Shown piece by piece: positions 14,313-22,140 of a DNA stretch of 31,188 nucleotides (positions are counted from its first letter, which is position 1; each line of letters starts with the position of its first letter). Made by a program: the position numbers and the translations under genes. Source of the stretch: Bacillota bacterium (GTDB lineage Bacteria; Bacillota; Clostridia; DSM-8532); the NCBI GenBank assembly GCA_023415205.1, contig JAEZLR010000026.1, positions 1 through 31,188 of the forward strand, written 5' to 3'. The notes beneath the pieces were generated by a model. It did no database searches. It was not told the DNA's origin and saw only the letters and a list, made by a program, of their open reading frames with translations.

Positions 14313-15434
14313 ATGCCCGCAGTACGTTACGAGCTTATCAAAACCTGCAAGCAATCAGGCGCCCGTTTGGGGAAGGTACACACTCCCCATGGCAGCTTTG
14401 AAACACCTGTCTTTATGCCCGTAGGAACCCAGGCTACCGTAAAGGGAATGTCACCTGCAGAACTGAAAGAAATAGGAGCCAATATTATTCTGTCCAATAC
14501 TTACCATCTGTTTCTGAGGCCGGGTCATGAGCTGGTGAGGGAGGCGGGAGGTCTACATGGCTTTATGAGCTGGGATCGTTCAATTCTGACCGATAGCGGC
14601 GGGTTTCAGGTTTTTTCTCTCAGTGATCTTCGCAATATTAAGGAAGACGGTGTAACCTTCCGTTCGCACATTGACGGCTCTAAAAAATATCTGTCCCCGG
14701 AAATGTCCATCCAGGTTCAGAATGCTTTAGGGGCTGACATTATTATGGCCTTCGACGAGTGCGCCCCATACCCCTGTGACTATGATTATGCCAAGCGCTC
14801 CATGGAGATGACCACCCGGTGGGCCAAGCGTTGCAAGCAGGCCCATGGAAGGCCTGAAGATCAGGCCTTGTTTGGTATTGTTCAGGGAAGCACCTATGCA
14901 GACCTGCGCAAGGAAAGCGCCAAGCAAATCACAGACTTGGATTTTCCCGGTTATGCCATCGGTGGCCTCAGTGTGGGTGAGCCAGGGGAGATTATGAATG
15001 AGATGCTTTCGGAGACTGTTCCCTTCCTGCCCAAGGACAAGCCCCGTTATCTCATGGGGGTGGGGAGCCCTGATTACTTAATTGACGGGGCCATCCGAGG
15101 GATTGACATGTTTGACTGTGTGCTTCCCACAAGAATTGGTCGTAATGGAACCATCTTCACCTCCAAGGGGCGGGTCATCATCCGTGATGCTAAATACGCC
15201 AAGGATTTTTCTCCTATGGATGAGAATTGTGACTGTTATGCCTGTAAAAACTTTACCCGGGGCTATATCCGGCATTTGTTCAAGTGTGGAGAGCTCTTAG
15301 GCTTAAGACTGGCCACCTGGCACAATCTGCGTTTCCTCATCAAGCTGATGCAGGACGTGAGGCAGGCGATTTTGGAGGACAGACTCCTTGATTTTAGGAA
15401 GGAAGCCTTTGAGAGACTGGGGTATAAGGTATAA
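14313..15434 (+). CDS. tgt: Queuine/preQ1 tRNA-guanine transglycosylase
   Basis: Tgt swaps the guanine at wobble position 34 of tRNAs with GUN anticodons (Asp, Asn, His, Tyr) for preQ1 in bacteria. The 373-residue protein has ARLGKVHTPHGSFETPVFMPVGTQATVKG in pieces near the start, the catalytic loop LTDSGGFQVFSL, the second catalytic Asp region FDCVLPTRIGRNGT, and the zinc site CDCYACKNFTRGYIRHL. ATG 14313 has GAGG (14303-14306) six bases upstream; an in-frame GTG at 14301 lies within that site. It is followed by yajC, the usual Firmicute neighbour, but queA, ruvB and secD are missing. A GGTATAA triplet repeat runs over its stop codon. The tRNA-Tyr gene at 26664, with anticodon GTA, would be a substrate. 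Confidence 0.96.
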   Translation: MPAVRYELIKTCKQSGARLGKVHTPHGSFETPVFMPVGTQATVKGMSPAELKEIGANIILSNTYHLFLRPGHELVREAGGLHGFMSWDRSILTDSGGFQVFSLSDLRNIKEDGVTFRSHIDGSKKYLSPEMSIQVQNALGADIIMAFDECAPYPCDYDYAKRSMEMTTRWAKRCKQAHGRPEDQALFGIVQGSTYADLRKESAKQITDLDFPGYAIGGLSVGEPGEIMNEMLSETVPFLPKDKPRYLMGVGSPDYLIDGAIRGIDMFDCVLPTRIGRNGTIFTSKGRVIIRDAKYAKDFSPMDENCDCYACKNFTRGYIRHLFKCGELLGLRLATWHNLRFLIKLMQDVRQAILEDRLLDFRKEAFERLGYKV

Positions 15435-15441
15435 GGTATAA
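15421..15441. repeat. GGTATAA x3 microsatellite over the tgt stop codon
   Basis: Three exact tandem copies of GGTATAA occupy 15421-15441, followed by GG. The tgt stop TAA (15432-15434) lies in the second copy. A gain or loss of one 7-base unit could shift the end of the protein by a few residues. Confidence 0.8.
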
Positions 15442-15496
15442 GGAAAAAGACATCTTGAGAATTTGTAAACAAGAAGTAACAAAATATCCAGGGCAA

Positions 15497-15525
15497 TTGC
15501 GAATCTTTGATAAATACTGTATAAT
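15497..15525 (+). promoter_or_regulatory. Candidate sigma-A promoter of yajC
   Basis: TTGCGA (15497-15502) and a perfect TATAAT (15520-15525) are 17 bases apart, 58 bases before the yajC start. yajC can therefore be made independently of tgt. Confidence 0.6.
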
Positions 15526-15582
15526 GATCGTTGTAATAAGCTGATACCAGTAAAATTTAACAAGATACACGGAGGTTTTTCT

Positions 15583-15936
15583 ATGAGCTTAGTAAATTTG
15601 GTTTTAAGTGCGGCAGCTACGGCAGCAACAGATCCGGGTCCATCCGGTGCAGAGTTGACCGGTGGAGGTTCCTGGCTCTCAATGTTGATTTTTATAGTGC
15701 CCCTTGCGTTGATGTATGTTATCATGATCGTTCCGCAACGTAAGAAGGAAAAGAAGCTTAAGCAGACCATTGACAGTGCCATTGTCGGCGATCAGATCGT
15801 TACCATTGGCGGTATGATCGGCAAGATTGTCAATATTAAGGATGATGAAATAACCTTTGAATCCAGTGTTGAGCGTACCAAGATTACCGTTAAAAAGTGG
15901 GCTATCAAAGACGTTATCAAACCGATTCAGTCTTAA
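15583..15936 (+). CDS. yajC: Preprotein translocase accessory subunit YajC
   Basis: YajC is a small membrane protein that associates with SecD-SecF at the Sec translocon and assists protein export. The 117-residue product has an unusual Ala/Gly/Ser/Thr-rich N-terminal stretch (residues about 8-29), one membrane helix (about 30-50, LSMLIFIVPLALMYVIMIV) and the diagnostic PQRKKEKK right after it. The soluble tail has VGDQIVTIGGMIGKIVNIKDDEI, typical of the family. ATG 15583 has GGAGG (15571-15575) seven bases upstream. It follows tgt as in many genomes, but secD and secF do not follow; a strong terminator lies right behind instead. The family call is firm; the long low-complexity N-terminus is the only odd feature. 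Confidence 0.93.
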   Translation: MSLVNLVLSAAATAATDPGPSGAELTGGGSWLSMLIFIVPLALMYVIMIVPQRKKEKKLKQTIDSAIVGDQIVTIGGMIGKIVNIKDDEITFESSVERTKITVKKWAIKDVIKPIQS

Positions 15937-15950
15937 TGGTAAACTCTTCG

Positions 15951-15976
15951 ATCCCCGGTTAATCCGGGGATTTTTT
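15951..15976 (+). terminator. Rho-independent terminator of yajC
   Basis: ATCCCCGG (15951-15958) pairs perfectly with CCGGGGAT (15964-15971) around a TTAAT loop, and a run of T follows to 15976. This is a textbook intrinsic terminator. Confidence 0.92.
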
Positions 15977-15979
15977 GCT

Positions 15980-16008
15980 TTGTTACGATGTTATAAAGCT
16001 ACTATAAA
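15980..16008 (+). promoter_or_regulatory. Candidate promoter of rimM-trmD
   Basis: TTGTTA (15980-15985) and TATAAA (16003-16008) are separated by 17 bases, directly after the yajC terminator. It would drive rimM, trmD and perhaps rarA. Confidence 0.5.
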
Positions 16009-16046
16009 GTGTAACCTATAGTTTTCTGATATAATGAGGGTAGACT

Positions 16047-16562
16047 ATGATGAATGATTATCTGGCAGTCGGTAAGGTTGTAAACACCCATGGTATCAAA
16101 GGAGAATTGAAGGTCATGCCCATGACCTCAGATCTGTCCCGATTTGAGTACCTCCTGTTTGTGACAGTAAATTATGAGGGAAAGCCCAAAGAGTTCAGAG
16201 TTACAGGGGCACGATTTCATAAAAATACGGTTCTTCTTAAGCTTCAGGGCATTGAAACCATGGATGAGGCAGAAAAGCTTAAGGGCCAAGACCTCCTGGT
16301 ACAGCGTAAGCATGCCAGACCACTGGAAGAGGATGAATACTTTATCTGTGATATCATCGGAATGGAAGTCTATGAGGAAGACAGCCTTCTTGGAACCCTC
16401 TCCGATGTTTTGGAGACGGGCAGCAATGATGTGTATGTGATCAGGCACGAAGGAAGGAAAGACCTTTTACTTCCTGCACTGAAATCAGTTGTCCTCAATG
16501 TTGACCTGGAAAACAAGCGTATGGAAGTAAAAGTACCGGAGGGCCTCATTGATGAGGTTTGA
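16047..16562 (+). CDS. rimM: Ribosome maturation factor RimM
   Basis: RimM helps to mature the head of the 30S subunit by binding ribosomal protein S19 and 16S rRNA. The 171-residue protein has the normal length. It shows LAVGKVVNTHGIKGELKV at the start, then KLQGIETMDEAEKLKGQDLLV, and the PRC-barrel part with EYFICDIIGMEVY and GSNDVYVIRHEGRKDLLLPAL. ATG 16047 has GAGGG (16036-16040) six bases upstream; the adjacent ATG 16050 would fit equally well. Its end overlaps trmD by 11 bases, the standard pairing. rpsP and the KH-domain gene that usually precede it are not here; yajC and a terminator are upstream instead. Confidence 0.94.
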   Translation: MMNDYLAVGKVVNTHGIKGELKVMPMTSDLSRFEYLLFVTVNYEGKPKEFRVTGARFHKNTVLLKLQGIETMDEAEKLKGQDLLVQRKHARPLEEDEYFICDIIGMEVYEEDSLLGTLSDVLETGSNDVYVIRHEGRKDLLLPALKSVVLNVDLENKRMEVKVPEGLIDEV

Positions 16563-17370
16563 TGTATTAACCCTTTTCCCCGAGAGTATGGATAGTTTTC
16601 TCAGGGAGAGTATTATCGGGCGGGCGAGGGATAAAGGCCTTATTAGCCTGTTTACACATAATATCAGGGACTTTTCAAAGGATAAGCATCGAAAGGTGGA
16701 TGATTATCCTTACGGGGGCGGTGCCGGTATGGTAATGACCCCCCAGCCTGTTTACGATGCCTGGCATCATATTGTCAAGGCTTGCCCAAAAAAGCCAAGG
16801 ACACTCTATATGAGCCCCCAAGGCCAGGTGCTCAATCAGAAGATGGCACAGCGGCTCAGGAATGAGGAACATCTCATTATCCTGTGCGGCCATTATGAAG
16901 GAATTGATGAGAGAATACTGGAAGAGATTGTGGATGAAGAGGTGTCTATAGGGGATTATGTCCTGACCGGTGGGGAGCTTCCCGCCATGGTGCTCATTGA
17001 TTGTGTCAGTAGGCTTGTTGAAGGGGTATTAAGCTCAGAGGACTCCTACTCCAATGAATCACATTATGGAGGCTTACTGGAATACCCCCAGTATACCCGA
17101 CCACCGGAATTTATGGGTAGGTGTGTTCCGGAGATACTCACATCAGGACACCATGTTAATATTCAAAAGTGGCGCTTTCTCAAAATGCTGGAGCGTACCA
17201 AGGCCAAGCGGCCCGATATGTATCAGCATTATGAAAATGAGCATAAGGAAAAAGTTCTAGAAGCCTATGGCTTGCTACCCAAGCGTAAAAGAAAGAAAAG
17301 GGCTGGTAATGACAATGTCACTCAAGAAGGAACCCCTAGCCTACCGGATGTCTCCTCGGACCCTGGATGA
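16552..17370 (+). CDS. trmD: tRNA (guanine-N1)-methyltransferase
   Basis: TrmD methylates G37 of tRNAs from SAM, preventing frameshifting. The 272-residue protein has the SPOUT knot motifs: MRFDVLTLFPE at the start, DDYPYGGGAGMVM, LIILCGHYEGIDERI, SIGDYVLTGGELPAMVLID and LEYPQYTRP. ATG 16552 overlaps the rimM end, with GGAGGG (16538-16543) eight bases upstream. The C-terminus is longer than the usual 230-250 residues: after about residue 250 it runs on through a basic stretch (KRKRKKRAG) and an acidic, Pro-rich tail to 17370. This tail is read from the start of rarA in another frame over 62 bases, so it probably arose by loss of an older stop codon. The core enzyme should be fully active. Confidence 0.95.
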   Translation: MRFDVLTLFPESMDSFLRESIIGRARDKGLISLFTHNIRDFSKDKHRKVDDYPYGGGAGMVMTPQPVYDAWHHIVKACPKKPRTLYMSPQGQVLNQKMAQRLRNEEHLIILCGHYEGIDERILEEIVDEEVSIGDYVLTGGELPAMVLIDCVSRLVEGVLSSEDSYSNESHYGGLLEYPQYTRPPEFMGRCVPEILTSGHHVNIQKWRFLKMLERTKAKRPDMYQHYENEHKEKVLEAYGLLPKRKRKKRAGNDNVTQEGTPSLPDVSSDPG

Positions 17371-18619
17371 ATATGTGGGGCAGGAACATATCATAGGTCC
17401 GGGCAAGCTGCTTAACAGAATGATACAGGCGGATCGTATCTCCTCCATTATTTTGTTTGGTCCTCCCGGAACGGGTAAAACCTCCATAGCCAGGATTATT
17501 GCCAATACAACAAAAGCGGCATTTTTCAAGCTTAATGCCGTAACCGCAGGTGTTAAGGATATCAAGCAGGTGGTTGAGGATACCCAGAACGCTTTTATGA
17601 ATCCTAACGGCAAGTCGGTTTTATTTGTGGATGAAATACACCGCTTTAATAAGGCCCAGCAGGACGCCCTGCTTCCCCATGTAGAGGACGGTACGGTTGT
17701 GCTCATTGGTGCAACAACTGAGAATCCTTTCTTTGAGGTGAATAAAGCGCTGATTTCACGCTCCACGGTTTTTATGCTTCAACCCTTACAGGCCGAGCAT
17801 ATCAGAAAAATCATCACCATGGCTGTGAGTGATAAGGAACGGGGACTGGGCACACTTAAGATTGATATGAGTGAAGAAGCCTTGAAGCTCTTGGCTGATA
17901 TGTCCGGGGGAGATGCCCGTATTGCTCTTAATGCACTGGAATTGGCTGTTTTAACCACTGATATGAATCAGCAGGGCAGTTACCGTATTACGCCTGAAGT
18001 TATTATGGATTGTATTCAAAAAAGAGCCGTAAGATTTGATAAGTCATCAGAACAACATTACGACAATATCAGTGCGTTTATTAAGTCCATGCGTGGCAGT
18101 GATCCTGACGCAACCCTATTGTATCTTGCCAAAGCCCTCTATGCGGGAGAAGAACCGGAATTCCTGGCCAGAAGGATTATGATTTGTGCCTCTGAGGATG
18201 TGGGTATGGCCAATCCCAATGCGCTGACAGTCGCTGTTGCCGCTTCCCAGGCGGTGCAAATGGTGGGAATGCCTGAAGCCCGTATCCTCTTAAGCCATGC
18301 GGCTGTCATGGTGGCCACCAGCCCCAAATCCAATTCTGCCTATGTAGCCATAGACCAAGCCCTTAAGGATGTTGAAACCAAGAATACCGGCGAGGCTCCC
18401 ATGCACCTTCGTAATGCAGCCGCAAGAGGAATGGAGAGTCTTGGCTATGGTGTAGGCTATAAATATGCCCACGATTTCCCGGGGAATATTGTTGATGACA
18501 TGGAATATATGCCCGAAGTGATGCGAGGAACCCATTACTATTATCCCAGTGGAAACGGATATGAGGCAAAAATTAAAGAGTGGCTTGAAAAACGGCGTAG
18601 CAGAAATAAACCATCCTAA
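17309..18619 (+). CDS. rarA: Replication-associated recombination protein A (AAA ATPase)
   Basis: RarA (MgsA/YrvN) is a clamp-loader-like AAA+ ATPase that acts at stalled replication forks. The 436-residue protein begins with LAYRMSPRTLDEYVGQEHII, then Walker A GPPGTGKTS, Walker B LFVDEIHRFNKAQQDALLP, sensor 1 LIGATTENPFFEVN, the arginine finger in ALISRS, and MSGGDARIALNALE. The C-terminal tetramerisation part contains HYDNISAFIKSMRGSDPDA, YLAKALYAGEEPEFLARR and HYYYPSGNGYE. ATG 17309 has AAAAGGG six bases upstream; ATG 17315 is an alternative, and a frame running back to 17267 is inside trmD. It overlaps trmD by 62 bases. RarA is often near cysteine-desulfurase regulators in Firmicutes; here its partner is trmD, so the setting is unusual. 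Confidence 0.95.
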   Translation: MTMSLKKEPLAYRMSPRTLDEYVGQEHIIGPGKLLNRMIQADRISSIILFGPPGTGKTSIARIIANTTKAAFFKLNAVTAGVKDIKQVVEDTQNAFMNPNGKSVLFVDEIHRFNKAQQDALLPHVEDGTVVLIGATTENPFFEVNKALISRSTVFMLQPLQAEHIRKIITMAVSDKERGLGTLKIDMSEEALKLLADMSGGDARIALNALELAVLTTDMNQQGSYRITPEVIMDCIQKRAVRFDKSSEQHYDNISAFIKSMRGSDPDATLLYLAKALYAGEEPEFLARRIMICASEDVGMANPNALTVAVAASQAVQMVGMPEARILLSHAAVMVATSPKSNSAYVAIDQALKDVETKNTGEAPMHLRNAAARGMESLGYGVGYKYAHDFPGNIVDDMEYMPEVMRGTHYYYPSGNGYEAKIKEWLEKRRSRNKPS

Positions 18620-18639
18620 GTAAGTTAGAGGTTGAAGAA

Positions 18640-19398
18640 ATGAGTGGGATAAACCAGAACCCGAAGGGAAGATCTCCTTTTTTATCTAGACGCCTGCTGT
18701 CAATGATTTTAGTTGTGACGGGCATCCTGCTTATTTTAGTACCCTTTGTGCTAACCCGCATAAACAGCCAAAGAAATGATGACATTATCGATGAATTCTT
18801 ACAACAGGCTGATCAGGCGGCAAGTGATGCCGACATCATCGCAGGGGAAAGGGTGGAGCCCTTGAATTCGTCCGTTCCGACAGAGCTTCAGTCCCCTGAA
18901 GAACAGACTGTTAGCACCAGTGCCATTGACTCCACAGAACCCTCGGATGAGCAAGGGAGTACCCCTCCCAATAACCCAACCATGAGCAAGGACGAAATTA
19001 AAAGCCGCATGACAGGCGTTCTCATGATTGACAAGATTGATCTACGAATGGTTATGATGGATGGAGTGGATGAAGCAACCCTTCGGGTTGCTGCCGGAAG
19101 AATGCCTGAGACAAATAAACCGGATGAAGTGGGGAATTGTGTACTGGCGGGTCACCGTAGCTATACCTTTGGTAAATACTTTAATCGGTTGGATGAGCTT
19201 GAGCCGGGTGATGAAATTATCATTAAAACCAAGGATAAAGACCTTAAATATGAAGTTTTTAAGAAATTTATCGTTGAACCCGATGATTTTTCTATTACTG
19301 ATAAAGACGGTAATAACAAGATACTGACCCTTTTCACCTGTCATCCTGTGGCTGTTGCCACCCATAGGCTGGTGGTTCAAGCCAAACAGATCGAATGA
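18640..19398 (+). CDS. Sortase, anchored cysteine transpeptidase
   Basis: Sortases cut a sorting signal such as LPxTG and join surface proteins to the cell wall or to each other. The 252-residue protein has a basic N-terminus, one membrane helix (about residues 20-40), a long Ser/Thr/Pro/Glu-rich linker (about 60-118) and a C-terminal sortase barrel. The catalytic triad is complete: His172 in VLAGHRSYT, Cys234 in LTLFTCHPV and Arg243 in ATHRLVVQAKQ. This layout suits a class A or D enzyme; the class cannot be fixed by eye. ATG 18640 has AGAGG (18627-18631) eight bases upstream, 20 bases after rarA. No LPxTG protein is encoded in the window, so its substrates lie elsewhere. The long linker would hold the domain away from the membrane. 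Confidence 0.93.
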   Translation: MSGINQNPKGRSPFLSRRLLSMILVVTGILLILVPFVLTRINSQRNDDIIDEFLQQADQAASDADIIAGERVEPLNSSVPTELQSPEEQTVSTSAIDSTEPSDEQGSTPPNNPTMSKDEIKSRMTGVLMIDKIDLRMVMMDGVDEATLRVAAGRMPETNKPDEVGNCVLAGHRSYTFGKYFNRLDELEPGDEIIIKTKDKDLKYEVFKKFIVEPDDFSITDKDGNNKILTLFTCHPVAVATHRLVVQAKQIE

Positions 19399-19447
19399 TT
19401 CTAAGGTTTCCCTTTTTATGAAAAAGCACGAAATCCTTTTGGAGTTA

Positions 19448-19475
19448 TTGACAAAGCTGTTCAACAGGTTACAAT
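19448..19475 (+). promoter_or_regulatory. Candidate promoter of metNIQ
   Basis: A perfect TTGACA (19448-19453) is 16 bases from TACAAT (19470-19475), 60 bases before metN. I see no S-box or T-box leader between it and the gene, so methionine control, if any, must use another device. Confidence 0.55.
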
Positions 19476-19534
19476 ATATTTAATATGACTAAACCTATAG
19501 GAATAATATAGCAATTAAATGGGGGCTATAATAC

Positions 19535-20551
19535 ATGGAACATGGGGCTTCTCTCATTTGCATAAATAATCTTGGTAAGGTTTTTAAGAGTAAAACCGGG
19601 GATATCAATGTCCTTGAAAATATCAGCCTTGATATCAAGAAAGGTGAAATATTCGGTATTATTGGTATGAGCGGTGCCGGTAAAAGTACACTGGTGAGGT
19701 GTCTGAATTTTCTTGAAAAACCTACCGAGGGGACTGTACTCTTTGATAATCAGGACCTTTTCAGCCTCAGCCAGAAAGAGCTTTACAAGCTGCGGCAATC
19801 CATGGGCATGATTTTTCAGCAGTTCAACCTGTTGATGCAGCGCAATGTTCTGAGAAACGTATGCTTTCCCCTTGAGATTGCCGGGATAAAGGGGAAAGCA
19901 GCGGAAGAAAGGGCTTACGAGCTTTTAGAGCTTGTGGGGCTGACCGACAAGGCCAAGGCTTACCCATCACAGCTTTCAGGGGGACAGAAGCAGCGCGTGG
20001 CTATTGCCAGGGCGTTAGCGAACAATCCCAAGGTCATCTTATGTGATGAAGCCACCAGTGCCCTGGACCCGGCTACAACGCGAGGTGTCTTGGCCCTGCT
20101 TAAGGATATCAATAAAAGACTGGGTATTACCATCGTGATCATCACCCATGAGATGAGCGTGGTGGAAGAAGTTTGCCAAAGGGTGGCGATTATTGATAAT
20201 CGGCGCATCGCCGAAATTGGATATGTACAGGATATTTTTACGAAACCTACGTCAGACGCGGCTCGCAAGCTTGTCTATCCCGATGGAAAAAGAGTCGATC
20301 ACTTTGTGGGTACACGATGTTGTCGCATTGTATTTGACGGCAGCTCCTCCTTTGAACCTGTTATAGCCAATATGGTGCTGGAATTCAGGAAAACCGTCAA
20401 TATTATCTTTGCCGATACAAAAAACATTGATGGAAAGGCCTTTGGACAAATTGTCCTCCAACTGCCCGATGACAAAATGGTTGGAGAAAAGATGATGGCC
20501 TATCTGCGCAATAAGGGATTGACTGTAGAGGAGGTGAAGGGCTTTGTTTGA
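19535..20551 (+). CDS. metN: Methionine-type ABC importer ATPase
   Basis: MetN powers import of methionine or a related compound through MetI. The 338-residue protein has Walker A GMSGAGKST (44-52), the Q-loop FQQFNLL, signature LSGGQKQR (147-154), Walker B VILCDEATSALDP and the switch His in IITHEMSVV. Residues from about 260 to the end form the NIL regulatory domain that senses bound methionine in E. coli MetN; its presence supports the MetN family over other amino-acid ATPases. ATG 19535 has GGGGG (19521-19525) nine bases upstream, a weak site. The gene overlaps metI by eight bases. Some NlpA-family systems carry other substrates, so methionine is likely but not proven. Confidence 0.93.
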   Translation: MEHGASLICINNLGKVFKSKTGDINVLENISLDIKKGEIFGIIGMSGAGKSTLVRCLNFLEKPTEGTVLFDNQDLFSLSQKELYKLRQSMGMIFQQFNLLMQRNVLRNVCFPLEIAGIKGKAAEERAYELLELVGLTDKAKAYPSQLSGGQKQRVAIARALANNPKVILCDEATSALDPATTRGVLALLKDINKRLGITIVIITHEMSVVEEVCQRVAIIDNRRIAEIGYVQDIFTKPTSDAARKLVYPDGKRVDHFVGTRCCRIVFDGSSSFEPVIANMVLEFRKTVNIIFADTKNIDGKAFGQIVLQLPDDKMVGEKMMAYLRNKGLTVEEVKGFV

Positions 20552-21203
20552 TCCGGATGTTATCAAAATGCTTGGAAAGGGATTTGTTGATACCCTGTAT
20601 ATGACCATGGTATCATCGGCCCTGGCTTACTTGATAGGGCTTCCTCTGGGGATTCTTATGGTCGTTACCGATAAGGAAGGCATCAAACCTGCTGTAGGCT
20701 TTAATATGGTACTGGGAGTATTGATCAATCTGATCCGTTCGGTTCCATTCCTGATTCTATTGATTACGGTCATTCCCGTAACACGGGTCATTACTGGAAC
20801 GTCTTTGGGCCCAACCGCCACGATTGTCCCGTTGGTCATTGGATCGGCCCCTTTTATAGCCAGATTGGTGGAGTCCTCCTTGAAAGAGGTAGATAAGGGT
20901 GTGATCGAGGCCGCCCAGTCTATGGGGGCCTCCCCCATAAAGATTATTTATAAGGTATTACTACCAGAAGCGGGGCCCTCACTCCTCATCGGTGCAGCTA
21001 TAGCTGTGACAACCATTTTAAGCTACTCAGCCATGACCGGCTTCGTAGGCGGTGGAGGCTTGGGAGACATAGCCATCCGTTACGGCTATCACAGGTATCA
21101 GACGGATATCATGCTCATTACGGTCATACTCCTGGTGATCATTGTTCAGGTTCTTCAGGAGATTGGCATGAGATTAGCCAAAATAAGTGATAAAAGAAAT
21201 TAA
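20544..21203 (+). CDS. metI: Methionine-type ABC importer permease
   Basis: MetI forms the membrane channel of the importer. The 219-residue protein has five likely helices and the permease-ATPase contact (EAA loop) VIEAAQSMGASPIKIIYKV, followed by LLPEAGPSLLIGAA, as in MetI. The family stretch SYSAMTGFVGGGGLGDIAIRYGY is also present. The start is TTG 20544, inside the end of metN, supported by GAGGAGGTG (20528-20536) seven bases upstream. It is followed after 19 bases by the binding lipoprotein, so the three genes form a complete metNIQ unit. Confidence 0.94.
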   Translation: MFDPDVIKMLGKGFVDTLYMTMVSSALAYLIGLPLGILMVVTDKEGIKPAVGFNMVLGVLINLIRSVPFLILLITVIPVTRVITGTSLGPTATIVPLVIGSAPFIARLVESSLKEVDKGVIEAAQSMGASPIKIIYKVLLPEAGPSLLIGAAIAVTTILSYSAMTGFVGGGGLGDIAIRYGYHRYQTDIMLITVILLVIIVQVLQEIGMRLAKISDKRN

Positions 21204-21222
21204 GTAATTGGAGGAAGAAAAA

Positions 21223-22047
21223 ATGAAAAAAGTATTATCTTTGTTGATAGCATTGACTTTAAGCCTATCCCTGGTGACAGGCTGCGGCAATACAGTTCCA
21301 GAATCTAATGGGAAGACCAAGAAAATTGTTATTGGGGCCTCACCCACACCCCATGCTGAGATTTTGGCTATCGTCAAGGACATTTTGAAGGAGAAGGGTT
21401 ATGAACTGGAGATTAAGGAATTTACCGATTTCGTCCAGCCCAACCTGACACTCCAGAGTGGTGAGCTGGATGCCAACTACTTTCAGCACTTACCCTATCT
21501 GAATGACTTCAATGCAGAAAACAAAACAGAACTGGTATCGATTGCTGACATTCATTATGAGCCTCTGGGTATCTACCCTGGCAAAACCAAGAGCCTTGCT
21601 GACCTGAAGGATGGAGCACAGGTTGCGGTTCCTAATGATACCACCAACGAGGCCAGAGCACTATTGCTTCTGGAAATCCAGGGATTAATCAAGCTTAAGC
21701 CTGATGCAGGGTTTAAAGCCACTATCAACGATATTATTGAGAACCCTAAAAATCTGAAGATCATTGAGATTGAAGCAGCACAACTGGCACGTTCTCTGGC
21801 CGATGTAGACATTGCCGTCATTAACGGTAATTATGCCATTCAAGCTGGCCTCAATGTTGTTACCGATACCCTAGCCAAGGAAGAAAAGGATTCCCTTGCC
21901 TCCACTACTTATATCAATGTCCTGGCCATACGCAAAGGGGATGAGAACAGGGAGGATTTAAAAGCCCTAGTTGAAGCCCTTAAGAGTGAAAAAGTCAGGA
22001 AATTCATTGAGGAAACCTATAAGGGAGCCGTGGTTCCCGTTTTCTAA
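21223..22047 (+). CDS. metQ: Methionine-type substrate-binding lipoprotein (NlpA family)
   Basis: MetQ binds the substrate outside the membrane and delivers it to MetNI. The 274-residue precursor has a lipoprotein signal peptide: MKKVLSLLIALTLSLSLVTG followed by Cys21 in the lipobox VTGC, so the mature protein is lipid-anchored. Family motifs are IVIGASPTPHAEIL, LDANYFQHLPYL, VSIADIHYEPLGIYPGKTKS in pieces, VAVPNDTTNEARALLLL and IAVINGNYA. ATG 21223 has GGAGG (21210-21214) eight bases upstream; the longer frame from TTG 21208 would destroy that site and spoil the signal peptide. It is the last gene of the unit, followed by a strong terminator. Confidence 0.95.
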   Translation: MKKVLSLLIALTLSLSLVTGCGNTVPESNGKTKKIVIGASPTPHAEILAIVKDILKEKGYELEIKEFTDFVQPNLTLQSGELDANYFQHLPYLNDFNAENKTELVSIADIHYEPLGIYPGKTKSLADLKDGAQVAVPNDTTNEARALLLLEIQGLIKLKPDAGFKATINDIIENPKNLKIIEIEAAQLARSLADVDIAVINGNYAIQAGLNVVTDTLAKEEKDSLASTTYINVLAIRKGDENREDLKALVEALKSEKVRKFIEETYKGAVVPVF

Positions 22048-22072
22048 GAAAACTGTTACCTAATCAATAATA

Positions 22073-22108
22073 AAACTCTCGGAAGCGTGATGCTCCCGAG
22101 AGTTTTTT
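22073..22108. terminator. Bidirectional terminator between metQ and gltX
   Basis: AAACTCTCGG (22073-22082) pairs with CCGAGAGTTT (22096-22105), with a further AGC/GCT pairing inside. Six T follow on the plus strand; on the minus strand the tail reads TTTTATTATTG. It ends both converging genes. Confidence 0.92.
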
Positions 22109-22140
22109 AATTTCAAAATGATACGCGATGGGAAGGGGCC

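Noticed and set aside
15303..15782. 159-residue minus-strand frame over the tgt end and yajC start
   Set aside because: It crosses the yajC promoter and both genes on the other strand; no family is recognisable.
16030..16035. TATAAT as the rimM promoter
   Set aside because: It is so close that transcription would start after the ribosome site at 16036-16040, and there is no -35 at the right distance. TTGTTA-17-TATAAA upstream fits better.
19399..19534. S-box or T-box leader before metN
   Set aside because: No SAM-riboswitch core or T-box sequence and no terminator/antiterminator pair; only a plain promoter is seen.
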